Positions 52,338 through 61,263 of a stretch of DNA of 64,000 bases are shown here, one piece after another; position 1 is the first letter of the stretch; each line of letters begins with the position of its first letter. Origin of the DNA: Mojavia pulchra JT2-VF2 (lineage in GTDB: Bacteria; Cyanobacteriota; Cyanobacteriia; Cyanobacteriales; Nostocaceae); the NCBI GenBank assembly GCA_019359325.1, contig JAHHHN010000012.1:69995-133994 (forward strand). The letters run 5' to 3'. The notes beneath the pieces are model-generated. The model had not been told where the DNA came from. It saw only the letters and a list, made by a program, of their open reading frames with translations, and did no database searches. A program made the position numbers and the translations under genes.

Positions 52338-53738
52338 ATGGTATTAGTAGCAGGTAATCTTTATTTAGAAAAAAACTTTGCCCCTGTAGAGTTGGAAATA
52401 ACAGCAGATAATCTCTCAGTAATTGGAGAAATACCTCCTGAACTTAACGGGATGTTAATTCGTAACGGCCCTAATCCCTTATTTCCATCTCCAGCTTGGT
52501 ATCACTGGTTTGATGGGCACGGTATGTTACACGGTGTCCAGATTAGCAATGGCAAAGCCAAGTATCATAACCGCTACATCCAAACACAGGGGTGGAAAAC
52601 TGAAAAAGATGCTGGACGTGCAATTTGGTCAGGTTTTTTAACACCACCTCAGCCAGAAAGTCCTAATGCTCCTCCGATTAATACTGCTAATACAGCCGTT
52701 GTTTGGCACGCCAATCGCTTGTTGGCTCTTTGGGAAGGCGGAGAACCTTACCAAATCCAAGTACCTGAACTCACAACAGTCGGTTCTTATACTTATGGGG
52801 GTGAGTTGCAAAGCGCTTTCACTGCTCATCCCAAAGTCGATTGTGCCACTGGCGAAATGATGTTTTTTGGCTACTCTTGGGTAAATTTACCTCACTTGCA
52901 ATACAGCGTTGTTTCCCCGCAAGGCAAGCTGTTGCGGACAGTACCAATTGACTTACCAGTGGGGGTGATGATGCACGATTTTGCCATCACCGCCAACTAC
53001 ACAATCTTTATGAATCTGCCCTTGACATTCCGTTTGGAACGCGCACAACAGGGAAAACCACCTTTACTTTTTGAAAAAGATATTCCTAGTCGCTTTGGTA
53101 TTCTGCCACGTCATGGAGATAATAGCAGCATTCGCTGGTTTGAAGCACCTGCGTGTTATGTCGCTCATACTCTCAATGCTTATGAGGACGGAGATGAAGT
53201 AGTACTTATCGCTTGTCGAATGCCAACTACCACTATGCTTGGTCTTGCAGGAAGACCACAAGATAATCACAGTGATATTTCCTTTCTATATAAGTGGCGG
53301 TTCAACCTGAAGACAGGTGCGGTAATTGAAGAACCTTTAGATGATATTCCTTCAGAATTTCCGCGTGTGAACGACCAACAACTGGGACACAAGACTAGAT
53401 ACGGTTACAGTTCACGAATGATACCTAATTCCGTACCTCTGTTCGATGGCGTAATTAAGTATGATTTTGCTAATGGTAGCTCTCAAACTCATGTATTAGG
53501 AAAAGGACGTTATGGCGGTGAGGGGGTGTTTGTACCTCGACCAAATGCAATTGATGAGGATGACGGTTGGCTGCTAACTTTTGTCTACGATGAAGTGGCG
53601 AACATTTCGGAACTGCTTGTATTAAATGCTAAAGACATCACGGCTGAACCTGTCGCTCGCATCATGATTCCCCAACGTGTTCCTTACGGGTTCCACGGTA
53701 CTTGGATTGATCAGACAAATTTTGCAAGTTCTGTCTGA
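52338..53738 (+). CDS. Carotenoid-cleavage-type dioxygenase (RPE65/CCD superfamily)
   Basis: 466-residue non-heme iron oxygenase with a seven-bladed propeller. The four iron-binding His are all present: His164 (FTAHPKVD), His213 (MMHDFAIT), His277 (VAHTLNAYED) and His453 (GFHGTWI). The start MVLVAGNLYLEKNFAPVELE and the sequence IRNGPNPLFPSP are canonical. It is 18 bases after the ScyC-like gene and so certainly in the same operon. Usual substrates are carotenoids or apocarotenoids, but some members cleave stilbene-type double bonds. In this context the product of the neighbouring enzymes could be the substrate. The length is normal, so the gene looks intact. Confidence 0.92.
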   Translation: MVLVAGNLYLEKNFAPVELEITADNLSVIGEIPPELNGMLIRNGPNPLFPSPAWYHWFDGHGMLHGVQISNGKAKYHNRYIQTQGWKTEKDAGRAIWSGFLTPPQPESPNAPPINTANTAVVWHANRLLALWEGGEPYQIQVPELTTVGSYTYGGELQSAFTAHPKVDCATGEMMFFGYSWVNLPHLQYSVVSPQGKLLRTVPIDLPVGVMMHDFAITANYTIFMNLPLTFRLERAQQGKPPLLFEKDIPSRFGILPRHGDNSSIRWFEAPACYVAHTLNAYEDGDEVVLIACRMPTTTMLGLAGRPQDNHSDISFLYKWRFNLKTGAVIEEPLDDIPSEFPRVNDQQLGHKTRYGYSSRMIPNSVPLFDGVIKYDFANGSSQTHVLGKGRYGGEGVFVPRPNAIDEDDGWLLTFVYDEVANISELLVLNAKDITAEPVARIMIPQRVPYGFHGTWIDQTNFASSV

Positions 53739-53798
53739 TAATGTCCGGCAAATCCTGATTGTTGACGGTATCTGGAAAACTTCTCTTTTTGTAGGAGC

Positions 53799-54002
53799 TA
53801 CGGTGTACACACAAATCTTATAAACTTGCCCCACAACCTTTTGATCCCCCCTAACCCCCCTTTTTAAGGGGGGAAAACTTTCTCAAGTCCCCTTTTTAAA
53901 GGGAATAATCGCGTAAATTTCTTAAAAGTCCCCCTTTTTAAGGGGGATTGAGGGGGATCAGATAATATTGTCCGCCCAGCATAGAGATGTGTGTACACCA
54001 TA
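53799..54002. mobile_element. MITE-like element with GGTGTACACAC ends
   Basis: Left end TACGGTGTACACACAAATCT and right end AGATGTGTGTACACCATA form imperfect inverted repeats. The interior is made of CCCCCCTTTTTAAGGGGG-type repeats, which occur in several places in this genome. It lies about 60 bases downstream of the carotenoid-oxygenase-like gene. Confidence 0.72.
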
Positions 54003-54070
54003 ACCTTAAAAAGCGGGAAAAAGTTTTTATCAAGGTGAATACAATTGGGAGCATCCCACTTTTTTTGCAT

Positions 54071-54187
54071 GTCATTGCGAGCGAAACGGAGTGAAGCGAA
54101 GCAAGCGCAAAATCTCCTCCTCAGAGTAAGTCCATGCGATTGCTTCGTCGTTCCTCCTCTCTACGAGACGCTACGCGAACGCAATGA
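54071..54187. repeat. Dispersed palindromic repeat (GTCATTGCGA family)
   Basis: Begins GTCATTGCGAGCGAAACGGA and ends GCGAACGCAATGAC with GATTGCTTCGTCGTTCCTCC in the middle. It is the longest of the four copies in the window. Confidence 0.72.
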
Positions 54188-54246
54188 CCGTTATCCTCTC
54201 ATTGCAAAATAAAAACTGGGATGCACCCATACAATTTGTGTTCATT

Positions 54247-54540
54247 CGAGCTTTTTACTCGAAAGACCGAGCTTTGAACTCGAAACGCCGTGCTTTTTAC
54301 TCGAAAGACCGAGCTTTGAACTCGTAACGCCGTGCTTTTTACTCGAAAGACCGAGCTTTGAACTCGTAACGCCGAGCTTTTTACTCGAAAGACCGAGCTT
54401 TGAACTCGTAACGCCGAGTTTTTTACTCGAAAGACCGTGCTTTTTACTCGAAGCACCGAGCTTGGAACTCGAAACGCCGTACTTGGAACTCGGAACACCG
54501 AGCTTGAAACTCGGAATGTCGTGCTTGGAACTCGGAACTT
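54247..54540. repeat. Second 21-bp minisatellite, 14 units
   Basis: Fourteen contiguous 21-bp units alternating between CGAGCTTTTTACTCGAAAGAC and CGAGCTTTGAACTCGTAACGC, so the first nine form a 42-bp higher-order repeat. Each unit again has CGAG and ACTCG, which can form CTCG...CGAG hairpins with 6-base loops. It differs in sequence from the 13-kb array but has the same length and design. Long minus-strand frames (SSKLGLSSKKHGV heptads) are by-products of 21 being a multiple of 3. Confidence 0.93.
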
Positions 54541-54614
54541 CAAGATTAGTCGTAAAGGCACAGCAATAGACTTCTTGCATAAGTCTATGTTTTCTATATA
54601 AAACCACAGATAAA

Positions 54615-54652
54615 CACAGATGAACACCGATAAATATCGGTGTTCATCTGTG
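54615..54652. repeat. 17-bp-stem hairpin repeat
   Basis: CACAGATGAACACCGAT / ATCGGTGTTCATCTGTG with a 4-base loop. ACCACAGATAAACACAG just upstream is a partial copy of the same arm. This sequence type is a frequent extragenic repeat in cyanobacteria. A few T residues follow (GGTTCCTTTT), so a terminator function is possible. Confidence 0.72.
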
Positions 54653-54770
54653 GTTCCTTTTAGAATTATTCGGATTTTGCCAGAAGTCTACTGAACTGTG
54701 TTGCAGTATGAGCGATTATTTAAGATACGATGTGAAATGAGATGATCAGAGCAATAAAAAAGCGATCGCT

Positions 54771-55322
54771 ATGGTTGTAACTCCAGCCAAGTGGACAACA
54801 AATGAATATCATCGCATGATTGCAGCAGGCATCTTGGATGATCGGTGTGTGGAATTACTAAGAGGAGAAATTGTAGAGATGTCACCGGAAGGCGAACCCC
54901 ACGCCTATTTTAGTAGTGAAGCCGGGGAATATCTCACTCGGTTATTGGGCGATCGCGCTATGATTCGTCAATGTAAACCAATTAGACTGACTAAAAACTC
55001 GGAAGCCCAGCCAGATATCGCCATTGTGCAACGCTTGGGTCGTCATTACCTCAATCGTCATCCTTATCCTGAAAATATCTTCTGGCTGATTGAATACTCA
55101 GATTCCAGCTTAGATAAAGATTTGGAAATTAAAAGTACAGTCTATGCTGAAGCTGAAATCCCTGAATATTGGGTAGTTAACCTCAAAAAAATGCAGCTTG
55201 TAGTATTTCGAGACCCCCAAGATGGTGAATACGCTTCCAAGTTCACGTTAACAGGTGGAACAATTTACCCAATCGGGTTTCCAGATATATCTGTGGCGCT
55301 AGATTTCATTGTCAGTGCTTAG
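54771..55322 (+). CDS. Uma2 family (DUF820) PD-(D/E)XK endonuclease
   Basis: 183-residue predicted nuclease of a family greatly expanded in cyanobacteria. It has the opening VTPAKWTTNEYHRMIAAGIL, and the catalytic core with AQPDIAIV (Asp) and FWLIEYSDSSLDKDLEIK (Glu and Lys) matches the PD-(D/E)XK site. The fold is closed by AEIPEYWVVNLKKMQLVVFR. Many copies are linked to mobile DNA. It follows the minisatellite and is transcribed away from it. The start ATG follows a HIP1 site, and no clear ribosome site is visible. Confidence 0.92.
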   Translation: MVVTPAKWTTNEYHRMIAAGILDDRCVELLRGEIVEMSPEGEPHAYFSSEAGEYLTRLLGDRAMIRQCKPIRLTKNSEAQPDIAIVQRLGRHYLNRHPYPENIFWLIEYSDSSLDKDLEIKSTVYAEAEIPEYWVVNLKKMQLVVFRDPQDGEYASKFTLTGGTIYPIGFPDISVALDFIVSA

Positions 55323-55687
55323 GAATTCAAGAGACTGGTATGCATCCCAAAAAGATGAAGGGGTTGCGGACTTCATAACTGAGCATAGTCCATTGGTTTC
55401 GCACCTCCCTCCGCAATTTCTCGTTTAGCACTTTGAGCAGCTAGCTGCAATTAGTTGTTGTTGAGTGTTCTTGAATCACTTGTCCCTTGAAGTTCGTCTT
55501 GTAAATCTTCAAGGTACTCCCGGAGATGTTCTACAACTTCCTCGTTGCTACCTAAAAAATCAGCATACTCTTTCAGCACTTTTTCGATAATCTCTCTGTA
55601 CTGAGCCTTTAGTCAATCCATATTAGAATATTAATCAAGATTAAACGGGAGCATCCCAACCGAACTATTTTGAATTTTGGCTTGCTT
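55323..55687. other. Gap with a degenerate minus-strand ORF
   Basis: The only coding trace is the disrupted frame at 55451-55621, listed separately. The remainder shows no repeat family member. Confidence 0.5.
55451..55621 (-). pseudogene. Small broken gene of unknown family
   Basis: The frame opens with ATG but has TGA at codon 3 (55613-55615), then runs LKAQYREIIEKVLKEYADFL, then EEVVEHLREYLEDLQDELQG and a Ser/Asn tail. The helix start resembles XisI-like or antitoxin-like proteins, but I cannot prove it. Without the stop codon it would be a 56-residue helical protein. It lies next to the parDE genes. Confidence 0.4.
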
Positions 55688-55942
55688 ATGACTAGTATAA
55701 ATATTTTCTTGTCTGACTCAATGAAAATCTTTGTTGAGGAACAAGTTACAAAAGGCGGCTATGCTTCAATAAGCGAATATCTTTTAGAGTTAATTAATCA
55801 AGACCAACAGCGCCAAGCTAAAGAAAATATAGAGGAACTTTTAATTGAAGGACTTGAGAGTGGAGAAGCCATAGAAGTTACTGATGAATGGTGGGAACAA
55901 AAACGTATACGCCTGATGAACAAGCCGCTTCAGGAACAATAA
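55688..55942 (+). CDS. parD: ParD-family antitoxin
   Basis: 84-residue antitoxin. The N-terminal ribbon-helix-helix (TSINIFLSDSMKIFVEEQVT) binds DNA and represses its own operon. The C-terminal half (LIEGLESGEAIEVTDEWWEQ) is the flexible segment that wraps the toxin. The gene overlaps the next one by one base (TAATG), the typical toxin-antitoxin arrangement. I chose the ATG at MTSIN rather than an upstream TTG. Both genes appear intact. Confidence 0.92.
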   Translation: MTSINIFLSDSMKIFVEEQVTKGGYASISEYLLELINQDQQRQAKENIEELLIEGLESGEAIEVTDEWWEQKRIRLMNKPLQEQ

Positions 55943-56262
55943 TGACAAAGCGGATAATTATCACACCTAAAGCCAGTTTAGATATAGATGAGCATTTTGC
56001 TTACATTGCCCAAGAAAACCCTGATGCTGCACTCAAATTTTTTGATGCAATTAGAGAGACTTTTGCACAGTTAGCAAAAATGCCTGGAATGGGTAGATTG
56101 TATAAAGTGCAGAATCCCCGTTTACAAGGTCTACGTAAGTGGGCTGTTAAGGATTTTAAAAAGTATCTAATTTTTTACTTTAAACAAGACGAAAATATCC
56201 AAATTTTGCGAATTCTCTATGCTGGAAGAGATATTGAGAGAATTTTGGAACAAGAACTATAG
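55942..56262 (+). CDS. parE: ParE/RelE-family toxin
   Basis: 106-residue toxin of the ParE branch. It has the beta-hairpin start RIIITPKASLDIDEHFAYIA, the helix DAALKFFDAIRETFAQLAK, PGMGRLYKVQNPRLQGLRKW and the closing ILRILYAGRDIERIL. The residues of the RelE fold are conserved (Arg in RLYKV, YAGRDIE). ParE proteins usually poison DNA gyrase; target specificity is not provable here. The start is the ATG overlapping the parD stop. It is co-transcribed with parD and expected to be repressed by the ParD-ParE complex. Confidence 0.92.
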   Translation: MTKRIIITPKASLDIDEHFAYIAQENPDAALKFFDAIRETFAQLAKMPGMGRLYKVQNPRLQGLRKWAVKDFKKYLIFYFKQDENIQILRILYAGRDIERILEQEL

Positions 56263-56372
56263 TGTGTAGGCAACGGCTTTTTTAGTAAGTGAATGTGATC
56301 GCATAGTCTACAGCAAAGGCGATCGCACATCCCCCATAAACACGATCGCTCAGGCTTGATATCATACCTTGT

Positions 56373-58028
56373 ATGATGTGTCTCCATCCGCTTTTAGATT
56401 TTATTGACGGGAATTTTGCACTCAGCAACGCATCCCCAAGCTATTATTATGAAGGGCGTTGTCCTCAAAGTGGTCATTTACTAAGGCTACCTCGCACTCC
56501 TTTAGTAGAAGCGATCGCACTGAGTTTAATGCAACAACTTGCCACCGATAACCTTTATTCTCTTGAAGGCAAGATGTATGGAGTATTGTTAGTTGAATTA
56601 CCTAATAGTGAACAACGAATACTCAAAGCTTTCTCCGGGTTGCTGAATGGTTGTAGTGTAGTTGAAGGTTGGGTTCCACCGATTCCGGGGCGAGAGGAAG
56701 TTGCCTTAGAGGAAGCCCAGACTTTGGCTGAATTGGAGGCTATCAAGCAGGAATTAATTCATCTCAAGCAACTCCCACAAAGGCAGGATTACGAAACCCT
56801 ATCTCGTGAGTTTGAACAGCAGTTGCAAGCAATGAGCGATCGCCATCGTGATTGCAAACATCAACGCCAGCAAAAACGTCAGCAACTCTATGAAACACTC
56901 GCAGGAGAAGCACTCACTATTGCCCTTGAACAACTTGATGAAGAAAGCCGTCAGCAGGGAATTGAGCGCCGACAACTCAAACGCCAACAAAATGAAGTCT
57001 TACAACCGCTTCAGCAATTAATTGCAGCAGCAGATACGCGAATAGGGCAACTTAAACAACAGCGTAAACTACTTTCTCGCCAACTCCAGGCGCAGATGCA
57101 CGCGGCTTACACTGTAATGAATTTTTTCGGACAATCGCGATCGCTACAGCAGTTAATGCCGAGAGGCTTACCTACTGGCACAGGTGACTGTTGCGCCCCC
57201 AAGCTACTGCACTATGCAGCAACAAATAATCTCAAACCATTGGCAATGGCAGAGTTTTGGTGGGGATCTTCCGCCGCCGATCAAGACAAAATTCCGGGTA
57301 AATTTTACGGTGCTTGTGCAGAACGCTGTCAGCCATTGATGGGTTTTTTACTGTCAGGATTAAGTAACTCCCCAACCTCCCCTTCTAGGGAAGAGGTCAC
57401 CTTACCAATTATTTACAAAGACGAATGGTTGATTGTCGTCAACAAACCCGCAGGATTATTATCAGTTCCCGGCCGTTATTTTGATAGCCAAGACAGCGTT
57501 CTGGGTCGTTTGCGTAATTTGTTTACAGACGGTATCTTACTCAATGCCGTGCATCGACTCGATCAAGACACCTCCGGTATTCTGGTGCTGGCACGCGATC
57601 GCCAAACTCATCGCCAACTGAGTATCCAATTTCAGCAACAGCAAGTTCACAAAGTTTATGAAGCCCTACTTTCCGGGATTGTAAGCACAGACCGAGGTGT
57701 AATTGAATTGCCACTGTGGGGAAATCCTGATAATCGCCCCTATCAGCAAGTTGATTGGCAGCGCGGTAAACCCAGCATCACGCATTTTCAAGCAATAGCT
57801 AGAGAAGGAAACTATACTCGTGTTGAGTTTAAGCCGCTAACAGGGCGTACCCATCAGTTAAGAGTTCATGCTGCTGATTCGCAAGGGCTAGGTAAACCGA
57901 TTTTGGGCGATCGCCTTTATGGTTGTGGCGCAGTTACCAAGCGCTTATATTTGCACGCTAGGCAACTTTGCTTCCAGCATCCGCAATTGGGAGATCCCCT
58001 GCAACTACAAGTAACAACGCCATTTTAA
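56373..58028 (+). CDS. RluA-family pseudouridine synthase with long N-terminal extension
   Basis: 551 residues. The C-terminal ~220 residues form the RluA catalytic domain with Asp in AVHRLDQDTSGILV, KVYEALLSG, GRTHQLRVH and KPILGDRLYG, so it makes pseudouridine in tRNA or rRNA. The N-terminal ~330 residues are an extension. It has a Cys-containing start (CPQSGHLLRLPRTP), a long charged coiled coil (VALEEAQTLAELEAIKQELI) and a FYGACAERCQPLMGFLL segment. This long form is found in some cyanobacteria and proteobacteria. The extension may bind RNA. It overlaps the convergent DCC gene by four bases. Confidence 0.93.
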   Translation: MMCLHPLLDFIDGNFALSNASPSYYYEGRCPQSGHLLRLPRTPLVEAIALSLMQQLATDNLYSLEGKMYGVLLVELPNSEQRILKAFSGLLNGCSVVEGWVPPIPGREEVALEEAQTLAELEAIKQELIHLKQLPQRQDYETLSREFEQQLQAMSDRHRDCKHQRQQKRQQLYETLAGEALTIALEQLDEESRQQGIERRQLKRQQNEVLQPLQQLIAAADTRIGQLKQQRKLLSRQLQAQMHAAYTVMNFFGQSRSLQQLMPRGLPTGTGDCCAPKLLHYAATNNLKPLAMAEFWWGSSAADQDKIPGKFYGACAERCQPLMGFLLSGLSNSPTSPSREEVTLPIIYKDEWLIVVNKPAGLLSVPGRYFDSQDSVLGRLRNLFTDGILLNAVHRLDQDTSGILVLARDRQTHRQLSIQFQQQQVHKVYEALLSGIVSTDRGVIELPLWGNPDNRPYQQVDWQRGKPSITHFQAIAREGNYTRVEFKPLTGRTHQLRVHAADSQGLGKPILGDRLYGCGAVTKRLYLHARQLCFQHPQLGDPLQLQVTTPF

Positions 58029-58588
58029 TCTATCCGACAACGCCCCTCGGTATTACAGGCCAGTCGTTCTTGGCGTTGGGCTAGAACAGTAGTTAAATTC
58101 GGTCTACCTGTGATGGCGAGTCGCCAGTTTGCCCAAATTCCATAAAGAAAATCTGCGATCGCGCCAACCAGAGGTAACTGAGTTATGGCATAAACCCAAC
58201 CCATCCCCAAGATTTTATAAACACGGCGAAAGACCTCAACATTTTGTACAACTGTCCCATCTGGTAACACAGCATGGATACGCCCCATTGCTGTTTCAAA
58301 GTCAACTCCGCCATTGGCTTCTGGATTATAGTCATCGTCTGCAATGTCTACAAACGACACTAACCCCCGACCCGCATCCCGTTTTTGCAAAAAGTTGACT
58401 TCGCGCATACATAAAGGACATTCACCGTCATACAGCAGCTTAATTTTCCATGAAGGTGTAGTAGATGGAGGCTGAGTCAGCACTTCATTAGAACTGTAGG
58501 ATTGAGAATTTGTTGAAGACGGTGTAGTAGATGGAGGCTGAGTCAGCACTTCATTAGAACTGTAGGATTGAGAATTTGTTGAAGACAT
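58025..58588 (-). CDS. DCC family thiol-disulfide oxidoreductase (DUF393)
   Basis: 187-residue protein with a thioredoxin-like fold and the DCC motif DGECPLCMREV (Cys-x-x-Cys), typical of DUF393. A membrane-prone stretch near residues 130-160 (VYAITQLPLVGAIADFLYG) and a C-terminal GRCRID tail follow. The N-terminus consists of two perfect copies of SSTNSQSYSSNEVLTQPPST (plus TPS), coming from a 66-bp DNA duplication. Such Ser/Thr/Pro-rich leaders are unusual for the family. It may be a duplication of a flexible linker and need not affect catalysis. Confidence 0.9.
   Translation of the reverse strand: MSSTNSQSYSSNEVLTQPPSTTPSSTNSQSYSSNEVLTQPPSTTPSWKIKLLYDGECPLCMREVNFLQKRDAGRGLVSFVDIADDDYNPEANGGVDFETAMGRIHAVLPDGTVVQNVEVFRRVYKILGMGWVYAITQLPLVGAIADFLYGIWANWRLAITGRPNLTTVLAQRQERLACNTEGRCRID
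58455..58586. repeat. Perfect 66-bp tandem duplication in the DCC gene
   Basis: Two identical units (58455-58520 and 58521-58586) encode the duplicated Ser-rich leader. The length is a multiple of 3 and the frame is kept. Identity suggests a recent event. Confidence 0.93.
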
Positions 58589-58812
58589 AGGTGATTTTAA
58601 TCAAGGTATTGGTATTTATATATAAATATTTTAAGAAATATAAATAAATGTTTCAACTTAACTGAAATATAGTTGCATTTTTATGTGTACTTTTGCAACA
58701 ACTCATAGGGTAGAAATTTCTCTATGCCTAATGAAGTAAATATTTATTCACAATTGTTTACAAGCTCTAGTAGAATGACTTTATTCACAGATAAGTATTT
58801 TTTCTCATTGAC

Positions 58813-60501
58813 ATGATAGCGGATCGATTTCCCTGGCTTACCGCGATTGTCCTACTACCACTGGTTGCTTCCCTGCTTATCCCTGTGCTGCCTGATAAAG
58901 ATGGCAAGCGCGTGCGGTGGTATGCTCTAGGCGTAGGTATCGCAGACTTTTTCTTGATGTGCTACACCTTTTGGAAGCATTACGATGCAAGCAGTGCTAG
59001 TTTTCAACTCGTGGAGAATTATGCCTGGGTGCCTCAGTTGGGTTTGAACTGGGCATTATCGGTTGATGGACTGTCAGTCCCGCTTGTGTTGCTAGCAGGA
59101 TTTGTGACCACACTCTCGATGTTTTCGGCATGGCAAGTTGATCGTAGACCCCGCCTGTTTTACTTTCTCATGCTCGTGCTGTATTCCGCACAGGTAGGGG
59201 TGTTCGTCGCCCAAGACTTGCTGCTATTTTTCATCATGTGGGAAGTCGAGCTGATTCCTGTCTACTTACTCGTTTGCATTTGGGGCGGGCAAAAGCGTCG
59301 CTATGCAGCAACAAAATTTTTGCTATATACAGCAGCCGCTTCTATATTTATTTTGATCGCAGGACTGGCAATGGCGCTTTATGGTGGCGGCTCCATAACC
59401 TTTGATATGACCGCCCTGGGCATGAAAGATTACCCGCTTGGTTTAGAACTGCTGCTTTATGCGGGATTGCTAATTGCATTTGGCGTTAAGCTCGCTGTTT
59501 TCCCCATGCACACTTGGTTGCCTGATGCCCACGGTGAAGCATCTGCTCCCGTGTCGATGATTTTGGCAGGCGTGCTGTTGAAAATGGGCGGCTACGGGCT
59601 GATACGTCTAAATCTTGAGCTTCTACCCAATGCACACATATATTTTGCGCCTATTTTAGCGATTCTGGGCGTTGTTAACATTATCTATGGCGCGTTAAAC
59701 TCCTTTGCCCAGTCCAATATGAAGCGTCGCCTAGCGTATTCGTCGATTTCCCACATGGGGTTTGTATTGCTGGGTATTGCCTCCTTCACCGATTTGGGAA
59801 TCAACGGCGCGATGTTACAGATGATTTCCCACGGTTTAATTGCATCGGTGCTTTTCTTCTTGGCAGGGGTGACTTATGACCGCACCCACACCATGGCAAT
59901 GGAAAATATGGGTGGTATTGGTCAAGCCATGCCCAAAGTCTTTGCTCTGTTTACAATCGGTTCGATGGCTTCTTTGGCTCTCCCCGGTATGAGCGGCTTT
60001 GCTGGCGAACTCTCGGTTTTCCTGGGTTTGACAACCAGCGATGTCTACAGTTCGACCTTCTGCACCGTAACAGTTTTCCTGGCGGCCGTAGGAGTTATTC
60101 TCACACCGATTTATCTGCTATCCATGCTGCGGCAAGTATTTTACGGCTCAGGTGCAGAACTTACTTGCAACCTTACAGATGCAGGCTTGCAGAATCAGGA
60201 AGATGAAGAAGCGGTTTGTTTTGGTACAGATTGCGTTGTGCCTACCGAGGCAGTATATAGAGATGCCAGTCCGCGTGAAGTGTTTATCGCTGCCTGCTTT
60301 TTGGTGCTGATTATCGGTATTGGGTTTTACCCTAAGATGCTTATGCAGATGTACGATGTCAAGACTGTCGCGGTAAATGCTCAGGTTCGCCAATCATACA
60401 CTGTAATTTCGCAAGCGAATCCTCGGATTTATGCTAATGGGTTCTTAGCTCCTAAATTTGCAGAGGCTGAGGTAGTACCTGTTATGGCAACCATGAAGTA
60501 A
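58813..60501 (+). CDS. ndhD: NAD(P)H dehydrogenase subunit 4 (NdhD)
   Basis: 562-residue proton-pumping subunit of NDH-1, with about 14 hydrophobic segments in the thylakoid or plasma membrane. Typical features include [20 protein letters not shown], the [12 protein letters not shown] helix with its key Glu, [26 protein letters not shown] and GMSGFAGE. The last cytoplasmic loop is unusually long and acidic for the family ([18 protein letters not shown]). Cyanobacteria carry several ndhD paralogues; the type here cannot be fixed by eye. There are no other ndh genes in the window. An intrinsic terminator follows at 60534. Confidence 0.95.
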   Translation: MIADRFPWLTAIVLLPLVASLLIPVLPDKDGKRVRWYALGVGIADFFLMCYTFWKHYDASSASFQLVENYAWVPQLGLNWALSVDGLSVPLVLLAGFVTTLSMFSAWQVDRRPRLFYFLMLVLYSAQVGVFVAQDLLLFFIMWEVELIPVYLLVCIWGGQKRRYAATKFLLYTAAASIFILIAGLAMALYGGGSITFDMTALGMKDYPLGLELLLYAGLLIAFGVKLAVFPMHTWLPDAHGEASAPVSMILAGVLLKMGGYGLIRLNLELLPNAHIYFAPILAILGVVNIIYGALNSFAQSNMKRRLAYSSISHMGFVLLGIASFTDLGINGAMLQMISHGLIASVLFFLAGVTYDRTHTMAMENMGGIGQAMPKVFALFTIGSMASLALPGMSGFAGELSVFLGLTTSDVYSSTFCTVTVFLAAVGVILTPIYLLSMLRQVFYGSGAELTCNLTDAGLQNQEDEEAVCFGTDCVVPTEAVYRDASPREVFIAACFLVLIIGIGFYPKMLMQMYDVKTVAVNAQVRQSYTVISQANPRIYANGFLAPKFAEAEVVPVMATMK

Positions 60502-60533
60502 GCTTTTCGTCCTCTATTATCTGTTGAAAATTA

Positions 60534-60570
60534 AGCGATCGCTCTTCACTTGCAAGGGCGATCGTTTTTT
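60534..60570 (+). terminator. Intrinsic terminator after ndhD
   Basis: An 11-bp stem AGCGATCGCTC / GGGCGATCGTT (allowing G-U pairs) is followed by TTTTTT. It is 33 bases after the ndhD stop, and the HIP1 octamer is part of the stem. Confidence 0.82.
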
Positions 60571-61263
60571 AACTGGCTCTCAATATCAGCATCATGCTTG
60601 CTTGACCAAGGAAGCAGTAAAATGTTGCGCGACCTGAGAAACCAATTTCGCCAGCCATAACTTTTACAACTAAATTGAGGTGAATAGTTATGTCTCAGTA
60701 ATACTCAAATAGCGAAATTAAGTTTTGCATCAGCATTTGTCGTAAATCTGAACGTGTTTCTAAGTTTTGTTTTAATATTTGCGGCTATCACTGAAGTCTT
60801 TGCAGCAAATACCTAAAAATTTGTGGCTTTCACGTAAACAATAGCGATCGCTTTTAATCTTAGTTTCTTGTAGAGCGATCGCATCCTACACATACCAATC
60901 CTTATCCCCAAAGGGGGCCCCAAGTTCCTCAATCCCCAATTCACTTTATCTAAATTTTTATCTTTATCTGTATTTTCCCTTAATTTTTTTCCAAAATTGA
61001 ATCTGATTCCTACATTAACGATAACTATAATTTGTTACTTGGACAAAAGCGACTAACATAACTTTTTATAGTTTTCATGAATCCTCTAAATTAACCAATG
61101 AACTTGGGAATATTAAGTTAATAGGAGGACATTAGGGTTACAATCGCCATTCCTGAAGCTACCGCTAGGAAAAGCAATCCCCAATTCGGCAGTAAACTTG
61201 CAGTTAAAAATCTGTTTTATTTCCTTTTAATGTGTCATTTACGACAGTAAAACGAGAAAAATT
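60571..61263. other. Gap upstream of the kinase gene
   Basis: About 690 bases without an ORF that I support. It contains HIP1 sites, AT-rich stretches and no repeat family listed above. The kinase promoter is probably here. Confidence 0.5.

Noticed and set aside
54199-54627. Minus-strand proteins of 121 and 142 residues with SSKLGLSSKK and FRVKSS repeats
   Set aside because: Same reason: overlapping frames through a 21-bp minisatellite; both cannot be genes and neither has an independent coding signal.
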